Of a DNA stretch of 23,044 bases, positions 6,254-11,647 are shown in pieces. The stretch is from a virus. Made by a program: the position numbers and the translations under genes. How positions within the stretch are numbered: position 1 is the first letter of the stretch; every line of letters starts with the position of its first letter. The stretch is taken from the IMG/VR virus record IMGVR_UViG_3300029986_000084, positions 1 to 23,044 of that record; one strand, 5' to 3'. A model generated the notes under the pieces. The model was given only the letters and a program-made list of their open reading frames with translations. It did not search any database and was not told the DNA's origin.

Positions 6254-7183
6254 CTACATATCGATCAAGTCACGGAAGCCCAGGAACACCGGGAAGCGCG
6301 GCTTGTCCTTCGAGCCAGTGGGGAAGAACTTGTACTTGACAACTCGGCCAACTACAGCTCCTGCAGAGAACTTTGCAGGAACCTGCGGCGCTACGTTCAA
6401 TTGGTGCAATGACCACAGCTCCACTCTCAACGCGTCATCAAAGCCAGTGCCGATGTTGAACTCGACGCCGGTCTTAAGGTCTCGGACGTGAAGACCTCCA
6501 AGCGTGCCTCGACCCTGCTTGTTAGCCTTGTGGCTGCTGCGTTTGGTACGCCCAAGCTCGTCCTTTGTGGCTTCATTGGCGTTGTGCATCAGCTCGTAGC
6601 AGCCCAGCACTTCAGCCTCGCTGTCCTCAAACCGCTTAAGCTTGAGAAGCCAGCCTTCCTTCTCCGTGCTGCGGCCACACTTATATGGCCCAGTCGTCGA
6701 GCGGATCATCGCGCCCTCAAAGCCCTGGGCTAACCACTTGGCCTCCAGCTCAAGCAGCTCAGCCTCGCTTTTGACCTCAACGTGTGGGACGGCGATGAGC
6801 TCTTTACGAGCGTGCGCAAGTACACGCCCGCAGACCGTTGTTTGACGCACCCTGAACGACTGGCCGCGCAACCGGACGTCGTCAAACGCAAAAAACTTGG
6901 CGTCCGGCTCGCCATCCGCCGACATCACGCCGCTCATGGTCTTGCGATAGAAATCGGCAGACGTGGGTTCACCGATGCCCAACTCACCATCCAAGCCCTC
7001 ATACTGCTTCTTACCAAACAGCTTTTGAACATGGGCATTCGGGATCTCCTTCAAGGAGCGGCTCATAACTCGGCCATCGATCACAATCGCCCGGACCCCG
7101 TCAAGCTTAGGAGATGCTAGAACGGGGAAAGTCAAGTTCTTGCCATCGGTCTTGCCGGCCAGCATGGGCTTGAATTGTGTCAT
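6254..7183 (-). CDS. ATP-dependent DNA ligase
   Basis: A 309-residue phage ligase that seals nicks using ATP, forming an enzyme-AMP intermediate on Lys. Motif I is SPKLDGVRA with the nucleophile at K26; motif III-like FFAFDDV lies near 97; motif IV appears as GFEGAMIRS near 155; motif V-like WLLKLKRF near 179. The C-terminal part (GRGTLGGLHVRD, then EFNIGTGFDD) is the OB-fold domain. The length is close to T7 gp1.3 and other short viral ligases. Start ATG 7183 overlaps the upstream stop as ATGA, so it is coupled to the 73-residue gene. Confidence 0.95.
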   Translation of the reverse strand: MTQFKPMLAGKTDGKNLTFPVLASPKLDGVRAIVIDGRVMSRSLKEIPNAHVQKLFGKKQYEGLDGELGIGEPTSADFYRKTMSGVMSADGEPDAKFFAFDDVRLRGQSFRVRQTTVCGRVLAHARKELIAVPHVEVKSEAELLELEAKWLAQGFEGAMIRSTTGPYKCGRSTEKEGWLLKLKRFEDSEAEVLGCYELMHNANEATKDELGRTKRSSHKANKQGRGTLGGLHVRDLKTGVEFNIGTGFDDALRVELWSLHQLNVAPQVPAKFSAGAVVGRVVKYKFFPTGSKDKPRFPVFLGFRDLIDM

Positions 7184-7401
7184 AGCACTACCTGCAGTCC
7201 AGAGGGCACGGAAGCCAGGGCCTGAGCCTTGTATGTCCTGGCGAAGGCCTTCGCGTCTTTCGTGTCCACGGCGCAGAACGGTATCTCCTTCCCGCCGACG
7301 AGCATCATAAAGGTCTCAGTCTTGGGCGGCTTTGAGAGCCACCAGAACGACGGGTTCAGCAAGCAGGTGGTGCTGCGCAGCAATTGCTTCGTACGAGACA
7401 T
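7180..7401 (-). CDS. Small protein of unknown function upstream of ligase
   Basis: A 73-residue basic protein, MSRTKQLLRSTTCLLNPSFWW at the N-terminus, with FMMLVGGKEIPFCAVDTKDAKAFARTYKAQ in the middle. Not recognised. A good ribosome site (AAGGAG, eight bases before ATG) lies inside the end of the upstream gene, and its stop overlaps the ligase start by ATGA, so it is very likely translated. Two cysteines are widely spaced and give no clear motif. Confidence 0.65.
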   Translation of the reverse strand: MSRTKQLLRSTTCLLNPSFWWLSKPPKTETFMMLVGGKEIPFCAVDTKDAKAFARTYKAQALASVPSGLQVVL

Positions 7402-7610
7402 GATTTGATCTCCTTACCAGGCACGTAGTTACGGTGTAGATGGCAGAGATTGAGTGTCGTAATGCCCCAATCTTGATAGATAGGCTCAAGGCCGTGCCTA
7501 CGAGCAAAAGACGCGACAACCTCGTCAAACTGCGGAGGCTTCACACCTTTGGGGACGTAAAGCGTAAACGACACCATGAGCGTGTCATTGCAGAATTCGT
7601 AGTGCTTCAA
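7356..7610 (-). CDS. Small protein of unknown function with TTG start
   Basis: An 84-residue product starting MKHYEFCNDTLMVSFTLYVPKGV. The TTG start at 7610 overlaps the stop of the membrane-protein gene as TTGA and has AAGGAG upstream, matching the coupling style of the region; a GTG three codons earlier is possible but lacks a ribosome site. The last 46 bases overlap the next gene in another frame, and that C-terminal end (CLVRSNCCAAPPAC) has an unusual Cys-rich composition. I do not recognise it. Confidence 0.55.
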   Translation of the reverse strand: MKHYEFCNDTLMVSFTLYVPKGVKPPQFDEVVASFARRHGLEPIYQDWGITTLNLCHLHRNYVPGKEIKSCLVRSNCCAAPPAC

Positions 7611-8035
7611 AATTCGCACTCCTTGAAATAGGGGTCTCCGTTAAACACCAGCCCTGCGCCTCGGCAGGTCAATTCGATGCTTGAACCTCTGGCCAAGGTA
7701 CGGTCATCTTTGAGCTTGACATAGATCGGGGTCTCATAAGAGGTTCCATGAAGCACGGCCGTCGTTCCGTAGCTATCGACTACCACGACATCCGTAAGAT
7801 GCACCAGACGGTGACGGTACAGGGCATCTGCCGCTTGGCGATCAAGCATGTAATGCCAGGCGACAGCGTCGCCAGTAGCCGTGACCATAGAAACCTCAGC
7901 TCCGTGCGCCGGGACCACTAACTGGCCGAGATAGGCTATCACTAGGGCGACGGCTACCGCTATCACTAGGGCGACGACTACCACAGCGAGCCAGGCAATA
8001 CCGTCAATCAGACTTCGAACAAGCTTTGTTGCCAT
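7607..8035 (-). CDS. Membrane-anchored or exported protein with one N-terminal TM helix
   Basis: 142 residues. Residues 12-42 form a long hydrophobic segment (AWLAVVVVALVIAVAVALVI) after a basic N-terminus, followed by PAHGAE, which looks like a possible signal-peptidase site. The rest is a soluble beta-rich domain with two cysteines (ELTCRGAG and KECEF) that could form a disulfide outside the cytoplasm. No family recognised; a superinfection-exclusion or envelope role is only a guess from topology. GGAGC precedes the ATG. Confidence 0.7.
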   Translation of the reverse strand: MATKLVRSLIDGIAWLAVVVVALVIAVAVALVIAYLGQLVVPAHGAEVSMVTATGDAVAWHYMLDRQAADALYRHRLVHLTDVVVVDSYGTTAVLHGTSYETPIYVKLKDDRTLARGSSIELTCRGAGLVFNGDPYFKECEF

Positions 8036-8053
8036 GGTGCAGCTCCATACGAC

Positions 8054-8101
8054 GACGCGGGCGCTCAGTCTGGGTAGGCCGTCCAGCCAAGCGCCCGCGT
8101 C
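8054..8101 (-). terminator. Long GC-rich stem-loop between two leftward genes
   Basis: GACGCGGGCGC (8054-8064) and GCGCCCGCGTC (8091-8101) are perfect 11-bp arms. The 26-base loop contains a nested stem (CTGG/CCAG). No U-tract follows on either strand. It lies in the gap after the 73-residue gene at 8122-8343, so it may end or protect that transcript. Confidence 0.55.
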
Positions 8102-8121
8102 AGGACCGAGTTTCGAAGAGG

Positions 8122-8343
8122 TTACAGGACCTCGCGAACCTTGGCAATCAGAGCCAGGGCCTCAGCCTTCAGCTCTTCGCCCACCGTCTCCAGCTTCGCT
8201 TCCAACTCCGCCAGGAACGAGACTGCGGGGTGCTCAGAAACACCCTCAGCCGTCGGGCCGCCGAAGCCACCCTCGATCGGCTGGTCACCGGCACCACCAG
8301 CCTGGGTGTCGTCGGTGCCACGATAAACACGATTGAACTTCAT
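8122..8343 (-). CDS. Small acidic protein of unknown function
   Basis: 73 residues. A Gly/Asp-rich N-terminal half (GTDDTQAGGAGDQPIEGGFGG) looks disordered; residues 43-73 form a likely amphipathic helix (FLAELEAKLETVGEELKAEALALIAKVREVL). Ribosome site CTGAGGAG lies eight bases before ATG 8343. No known family. Flanked by stem-loops on both sides, so possibly an independent unit in the RNA. Confidence 0.65.
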   Translation of the reverse strand: MKFNRVYRGTDDTQAGGAGDQPIEGGFGGPTAEGVSEHPAVSFLAELEAKLETVGEELKAEALALIAKVREVL

Positions 8344-8391
8344 TGGATACTCTCCTCAGAATGGAGCGGCAACATGCCCTCCTGACTTCTC

Positions 8392-8419
8392 AAGCCTCGG
8401 CAGTTTCCCACCGAGGCTT
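8392..8419 (-). terminator. Stem-loop in the gap upstream of the 73-residue gene
   Basis: AAGCCTCGG and CCGAGGCTT form a 9-bp perfect stem with a 10-base loop. It is followed on the minus strand by GAGAAGTC, so no U-tract. It comes shortly after the frame that ends at 8427. Confidence 0.5.
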
Positions 8420-8461
8420 AAAGAGGTTAACGGCCAAGCAGACCGCGCGTGCTTGCGATCT

Positions 8462-8623
8462 TTAAAGGTTGACAAAGCGCAAAAGTATGACCGACATTTT
8501 TGCGCGGGCCGGCGGGGACGTATTTTCCGCCCTCACGCCTCTTGTACTCGGCGTTACTGAAGATAGAACGGCGCCCAGGGCCGTCACGGGTAGTCTTAAC
8601 AACAGGGGCGAGTCGGCGCTCAT
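8462..8623 (-). CDS. Small ORF with strong ribosome site but doubtful frame
   Basis: The ATG at 8623 has TAGGAGG five bases upstream, an excellent site, and opens a 53-residue frame beginning MSADSPLLLRLPVTALG. The -1 frame over the same bases (open 8427-8624, no start codon) reads KTTRDGPGRRSIFSNAEYKR and then REGGKYVPAGPRK, which looks far more like a phage protein in composition and codon choice. Either a frameshift, natural or in the sequence, joins the start to that frame after about seven codons, or only one of the frames is real. Function unknown; the second frame would be a small basic protein. Confidence 0.4.
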   Translation of the reverse strand: MSADSPLLLRLPVTALGAVLSSVTPSTRGVRAENTSPPARAKMSVILLRFVNL

Positions 8624-8632
8624 TTCATCCTC

Positions 8633-8710
8633 CTATTTAATCGCAGAGCGGTACTTGCGCGATTTACGATGCTGCTTGCGGCGGCGTTTGGCCGTGGCAC
8701 AGGTACACAT
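8633..8710 (-). CDS. 25-residue highly basic peptide
   Basis: MCTCATAKRRRKQHRKSRKYRSAIK: a complete small gene with GGAG eight bases before the ATG, starting 12 bases after the stop of the upstream zinc-motif gene. Half the residues are Arg, Lys or His, and two Cys near the start could bind metal. Such tiny basic proteins occur in phage early regions and may bind nucleic acid. The call as coding rests on the ribosome site, spacing and composition. Confidence 0.5.
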   Translation of the reverse strand: MCTCATAKRRRKQHRKSRKYRSAIK

Positions 8711-8721
8711 ATCTTTTTCTC

Positions 8722-8961
8722 CTACAGCATTTTACGAACACCGCCACCCTTAGGCGCTGATCTCCACTTACGACCATCGTTCAGCCAAGGGCGCTTGGCC
8801 TTACGCAGATGATACTCACGATCTAACTCAGCCTGAACCTTTCTATCGGCGTGTGTCAGCTCGTGATGCTCTTGGCAGTACGCCGACCCGTTCATGGCCT
8901 TCTGGTCACAGAAGACTGCCCGACGACCGGAACCGGAAACAATATAGCTGCACTGCGCCAT
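8722..8961 (-). CDS. Small zinc-motif protein (GcrA-like C-x13-C-x10-C-xx-H pattern)
   Basis: 79 residues. Cysteines at 4, 18 and 29 with His32/His33 form a CSYIV..FCDQKAMNGSAYCQEHH pattern. It resembles the C-terminal CxxxxxF-CG-x-PYCxxH motif of GcrA-type regulators of alphaproteobacteria, but the DNA-binding N-terminus of GcrA is absent. The C-terminal half is basic (HLRKAKRPWLNDGRKWRSAPKGGG). A metal-binding nucleic-acid or protein-binding role is likely. Its ATG overlaps the J-domain gene stop by one base (TGATG), so the two are coupled. Confidence 0.7.
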   Translation of the reverse strand: MAQCSYIVSGSGRRAVFCDQKAMNGSAYCQEHHELTHADRKVQAELDREYHLRKAKRPWLNDGRKWRSAPKGGGVRKML

Positions 8962-9263
8962 CAGCGCGGGACCTTACAGGAGCCGTTGCACGCCGGACAC
9001 ATGATCATGATCGCCGAGAAGCTGACTCGACCTCCCATGGGGACACGCCCGGACCCGCCGCACTCAGGACAATCAACTGGGGCCCCAGCGTGTTCCACCA
9101 CAATTTTGTAGGCCCGGTTGAATTCCCCAAATTTCACTGGATCACCGCCAGCATCCGGATGCAGTTCCTTGGCCAGGTCTCGCCACCGGGTCTTCAGGTC
9201 CTCGAGGGTTACAGTCTCGGGCAGCTCCAGCAAAGCCAGGGCCTGTTGCAACTCGGTCTTCAT
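8961..9263 (-). CDS. DnaJ-like J-domain protein with zinc-finger motif
   Basis: A 100-residue co-chaperone-like protein. The J domain covers about residues 9-58 with the invariant HPD at 35-37 inside AKELHPDAGGDPVKF, the part that stimulates DnaK ATPase. Two zinc-knuckle repeats follow: CPECGGSG (65-72) and CPACNGSC (89-96), as in the central DnaJ zinc region but only one pair. No substrate-binding C-terminal domain. Phage versions probably recruit host DnaK, for example to replication complexes or to capsid assembly. Start ATG 9263 is preceded by GGGAGG. Confidence 0.88.
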   Translation of the reverse strand: MKTELQQALALLELPETVTLEDLKTRWRDLAKELHPDAGGDPVKFGEFNRAYKIVVEHAGAPVDCPECGGSGRVPMGGRVSFSAIMIMCPACNGSCKVPR

Positions 9264-9325
9264 GGATCCTCCCTCAAGCCTGCGGCACCGCGCTCCGCCC
9301 GCCTCACACTTAAGGAGGTGACCCT

Positions 9326-9406
9326 ATGCCCAGTCCCCGCTTGGCCTACCCCCGCAATTGGAGAACGCAACCCGCACTGGACCTCGGCATCTTCGAGGAC
9401 GGTTGA
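9326..9406 (+). CDS. Possible plus-strand 26-residue peptide
   Basis: ATG 9326 has TAAGGAGGTGA five bases upstream, the best match to the 16S anti-SD in the window, and opens MPSPRLAYPRNWRTQPALDLGIFEDG with GC-rich third positions. It is on the strand opposite to all neighbours and no promoter is visible. It could be a real moron or leader peptide, or chance. No family recognised. Confidence 0.3.
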   Translation: MPSPRLAYPRNWRTQPALDLGIFEDG

Positions 9407-9410
9407 AGGT

Positions 9411-9626
9411 CTAAGCTATCGCGAGCTGCACTTCAACCATCCTCAGGTTCAGGTCATTCTGGCAAGCCAGGAGCCCGAGCCTAATCAAACCTTTAGCAAG
9501 CCTGCGAAGCTTTGGCTGGAGTTTTCCGCCGCGCTTCCCAACCCCAGGAGTATCGACCCGCTCCCGTGTCACCATTCTCTGGATCGATCGCTGCGAGGAC
9601 CTTTGGGTATTACGACCTGCGCTCAT
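9411..9626 (-). CDS. Possible small basic protein in a 460-base gap
   Basis: An open frame of 71 codons, MSAGRNTQRSSQRSIQRM at the start, very rich in Arg and Lys with a helical second half (KLRRLAKGLIRLGLLACQN). There is no good ribosome site before the ATG, unlike almost every other gene here. It fills the otherwise empty gap between the J-domain gene and the DUF3310 gene. It may be real, or this gap may be non-coding or hold a plus-strand element. Confidence 0.35.
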   Translation of the reverse strand: MSAGRNTQRSSQRSIQRMVTRERVDTPGVGKRGGKLQPKLRRLAKGLIRLGLLACQNDLNLRMVEVQLAIA

Positions 9627-9651
9627 GGTGCTTCACAGGCTAGCTAAAGGT

Positions 9652-9684
9652 GCCGGGTCTTCAGAAGGTCCCAACGGACCCGGC
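9652..9684 (-). terminator. Stem-loop after the DUF3310 gene
   Basis: GCCGGGTC (9652-9659) and GACCCGGC (9677-9684) are perfect 8-bp arms with a 17-base loop, located just downstream of the DUF3310 gene in its reading direction. The minus-strand tail is ACCTTTAGC, only weakly U-containing. Confidence 0.5.
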
Positions 9685-9722
9685 GACGTTGTGTGGCTTA
9701 CCCGGGGGAGTGGGTGACCTTC

Positions 9723-9986
9723 CTATTCTTCGTCCAAGACCTCGGCCAGCTTGTTGGCGTACCAGATGGCCTTAGAGTTATCTTCGACGTCATCGACCTT
9801 CTTGCCCAGACGCCACTGATACCTGATCACGGTGCCGCGAAGAAAGCCGATGAACTGCTCTCGGCCCAGCGCCGCCCGAATGGCGTCGATACACTCGATC
9901 CCGTTGCCCGACTCGGCATAGTGACTGGGGTGGTTGACCATGTCCTTCTTGGGAGCCGGAGGGGCCACCGTAGGGCTACGCGCCAT
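9723..9986 (-). CDS. DUF3310 (SaV-like) protein
   Basis: An 87-residue protein with the family hallmark DMVNHPSHYAESGNGIECIDAI near the start and FIGFLRGTVIRYQWRLGKK then AIWYANKL later. DUF3310 proteins are common in phages; some are called nucleotide-kinase-like, but their activity is not settled. The start at ATG 9986 is preferred over one at 10010 because GAGGAGGTG lies just before it. That ribosome site falls inside the last codons of the upstream gene and can pair with nearby ACCTCC. Confidence 0.88.
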   Translation of the reverse strand: MARSPTVAPPAPKKDMVNHPSHYAESGNGIECIDAIRAALGREQFIGFLRGTVIRYQWRLGKKVDDVEDNSKAIWYANKLAEVLDEE

Positions 9987-10197
9987 GGCGCACCTCCTCA
10001 AGGAGGTCATTAATCTGCTCCAATAGCTCGCCCTTGTTGTAGGATAGCTCGGTCTCTTCGATCAAGACGGACTTCTTGGCCACGTGGGCCGAGGTCATAA
10101 GACCGTCCCGGGCGAGCTTGGCGGCAGCCTGAGACCCGGCGACCTGGATGTGGGTCTTCCCCTCGTCGTCCTTGGTGTGGACTTTGTAAACGCGCAT
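9976..10197 (-). CDS. Small phage protein of unknown function
   Basis: 73 residues, MRVYKVHTKDDEGKTHIQVAG at the start, with ending LLEQINDLLEEVRHGA. The N-terminal beta-hairpin-like segment followed by QAAAKLARDGLM is a style seen in small proteins of phage replication regions. Function unknown. Ribosome site GCTGAGGAG precedes ATG 10197. Its 3' end overlaps the DUF3310 start by 11 bases and provides the ribosome site for that gene, so the two are coupled. Confidence 0.72.
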   Translation of the reverse strand: MRVYKVHTKDDEGKTHIQVAGSQAAAKLARDGLMTSAHVAKKSVLIEETELSYNKGELLEQINDLLEEVRHGA

Positions 10198-10227
10198 TGG
10201 TTTGACTCCTCAGCAGTCAGGCTGGAA

Positions 10228-10253
10228 GGACCCAGGCGATTAGGCCCAGGTCC
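10228..10253 (-). terminator. Stem-loop after the 90-residue gene
   Basis: Minus strand GGACCTGGGC-CTAATC-GCCTGGGTCC can form a 10-pair stem with two G-U pairs, a few bases after the stop at 10261. Followed by TTCCAGCC, without a U-tract. Confidence 0.4.
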
Positions 10254-10260
10254 CTGCAGG

Positions 10261-10533
10261 TCATTCGGCCTTGGCGGCCTCGGCGATGTTCTTGCCCAGC
10301 TCGGTCAGAAGCTTCGCGCTTTCCTTGGCGCCGGCTTCCTTGGCTTCGGCCACGGCTTCGGCGACGGTTTCCTTGACGGCGATCAGCAGGCGCTTGGTCT
10401 CGGCCTTGACGGCCTTGGCGGTCTCGGCGTCGGCCAGCTCGACCAGTTTTTCGACCAGGTCGGCGACAGTCATCTTGCCGGCTTCAGTCTTGGCGGTCAG
10501 GGCATCGATCTTCGAATTTTCGCTCAACGACAT
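10261..10533 (-). CDS. Ala/Lys/Glu-rich helical protein
   Basis: 90 residues, almost wholly Ala, Lys, Glu and Val, with heptad-like spacing (AKAVKAETKRLLIAVKETV, then AEAVAEAKEAGAKESAKL). It is predicted to form one or two long helices or a coiled coil. No family recognised; the composition can give false hits to many helical proteins. Ribosome site AAGGAG precedes ATG 10533. It lies downstream of a promoter at 10627-10665 with a leader of about 90 bases. Confidence 0.7.
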   Translation of the reverse strand: MSLSENSKIDALTAKTEAGKMTVADLVEKLVELADAETAKAVKAETKRLLIAVKETVAEAVAEAKEAGAKESAKLLTELGKNIAEAAKAE

Positions 10534-10626
10534 TTGGTGCTCTCCTTGATTGGATTTGACATCTGGTGGTCAAAATTCGAGGAGAGGCTTGACGACGTCG
10601 TCCGGCTCAGCTCCTCAGCAAGAACG

Positions 10627-10665
10627 ACCCTAACGTGTTTTGAAAGGGCCGTAAACAAATATTTT
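10627..10665 (-). promoter_or_regulatory. Sigma-70-like promoter, leftward (10.6 kb)
   Basis: Minus strand: AAAATA (10660-10665), -35 TTTACG (10650-10655), 17-base spacer, -10 TAGGGT (10627-10632). The leader then has CTTGCTGAGGAG at about 10607-10618, but no start codon within reach of that ribosome-site-like element; the first gene starts 75 bases further on with its own site. So here the TTGCTGAGGAG element is kept without serving a gene start. Confidence 0.68.
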
Positions 10666-10672
10666 GCGCTTT

Positions 10673-11575
10673 TTACATCAACTGATTTGAGGGACCTGCC
10701 ACAACTTGGACGTGAAGTCCGATAGAGGCGCCAGCAGTCTTTCCAGCCTCAAAGGCTTCCTTGTTCTGGACGCTCACTCGGCCCTTCTTGGCTACCTCAT
10801 TCCTCAGTCGCCAGCAGTATTCATTGTCGCTCTGAAGATGCCCGCTGAGGCACCGTATGGCCACGAGATAAACACCTCGAGGAGGTTCTTCCTTCATGAG
10901 CGAATTGAAGTAGGCCACCGCCTGGATCTCATTCAGCTCCACAGGCCGCTTAAGGGTATTCCAGCCCTTGCCAAGTAGCTCAAAGGAGTAAGTGCCAGGA
11001 GGCAGGTTGTCGAAGTTGGGTCGGAGCTTATTGTATGCCTCGAGTTCTAGGTCTTTGGCCCTTTGCTTGGCCTCAATGGCTTCCTTGTTGGCCTCGCGCC
11101 ACAGCTCTAAGGCCTTGACACAGACACGACCTGCGCAGCCGTGCTGAAAGTCGGTCGCGTAGCGATTGTCGGCCTCGGCGTCCTTCTGGGCCTGGCGACT
11201 CAGCTTAAGGATTGTTCTAATGACGAACTGCGCAATCAGCTTCGCGGTCTCTGCGTTCGACTGTCGACCCTTGAAGGTGCTGTGAAAGTGATTGTGGCGT
11301 CCAGACCGACGTTCATGGTAGGAGCAGTCATAGAGCTCGGCGATCGAGCTGCAGACCTTCTTAGCCCAGGCGTAGGCAAGGAAGTCATCCTCCTCTCGAT
11401 GGCCCTTGTTCTCAGTGGAGGCGCCAAGCACGTCGACCTCAGTCAGATTGTGCTCCAGCAAGAGCTTCTGAGCTTTCTCCATGGCTACCGAGGCCTCAGC
11501 CTCGGTGCACCCGCGCGTCGCCGTCATCTGAAGCAGCTTAGCGATCTTGGCTTTGATCGAGTCAGACTTAGTCAT
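10673..11575 (-). CDS. DUF2786-domain protein
   Basis: 300 residues. The N-terminal DUF2786 segment (about 4-45) reads SIKAKIAKLLQMTATRGC and then TEAEASVAMEKAQKLLLEHNLTEVDV, a good match to the family pattern (KIxKLLxxAxxxxxxxEAxxAxxxAxxLLxxxxL). The following 80 residues (AKKVCSSIAELYDCS..) resemble the second domain often found behind DUF2786. These proteins are frequent in phages and actinobacteria, and their function is unknown. The C-terminal third has no known domain. Start ATG 11575 has GCTGAGGAGCATCTTACT upstream; the gene is the only one on the transcript from 11.6 kb before the next promoter. Confidence 0.88.
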   Translation of the reverse strand: MTKSDSIKAKIAKLLQMTATRGCTEAEASVAMEKAQKLLLEHNLTEVDVLGASTENKGHREEDDFLAYAWAKKVCSSIAELYDCSYHERRSGRHNHFHSTFKGRQSNAETAKLIAQFVIRTILKLSRQAQKDAEADNRYATDFQHGCAGRVCVKALELWREANKEAIEAKQRAKDLELEAYNKLRPNFDNLPPGTYSFELLGKGWNTLKRPVELNEIQAVAYFNSLMKEEPPRGVYLVAIRCLSGHLQSDNEYCWRLRNEVAKKGRVSVQNKEAFEAGKTAGASIGLHVQVVAGPSNQLM

Positions 11576-11579
11576 AGTA

Positions 11580-11610
11580 AGATGCTCCTCAGCGTTGTTC
11601 TGAAGAGCAT
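11580..11610 (-). promoter_or_regulatory. 5' leader hairpin hiding the ribosome site of the DUF2786 gene
   Basis: Minus strand GATGCTC..GAGCATC is a perfect 7-bp inverted repeat that can extend through a U-G pair and TCAG/CTGA to a stem of about 12 pairs with loop AACAACG. The right arm contains the GAGGAG ribosome site. It begins at the end of the -10 box, so it would be the very 5' end of the message. Confidence 0.6.
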
Positions 11611-11647
11611 CCTACCACCAGCTAGTTGGTCTGTAAACAGGTATTTT
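11609..11647 (-). promoter_or_regulatory. Sigma-70-like promoter, leftward (11.6 kb), fused to a stop codon
   Basis: Minus strand: AAAATA (11642-11647), -35 TTTACA (11632-11637), 17-base spacer, -10 TAGGAT (11609-11614). The A-rich box shares bases with the TAA stop of the upstream gene (11646-11648). The spacer holds ACCAACTAGCTGGT, a nearly perfect dyad that may bind a repressor. Confidence 0.78.

Noticed and set aside
7316-7528. Minus-strand open frame of 70 codons overlapping two small genes
   Set aside because: It has no ribosome site and overlaps frames that have ribosome sites and stop-start couplings.
8853-9647. Plus-strand open frame of 264 codons
   Set aside because: It covers the J-domain and zinc-protein genes antisense, has no ribosome site, and its product has no domain pattern. 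The GC-rich codon bias of the minus-strand genes keeps it open.
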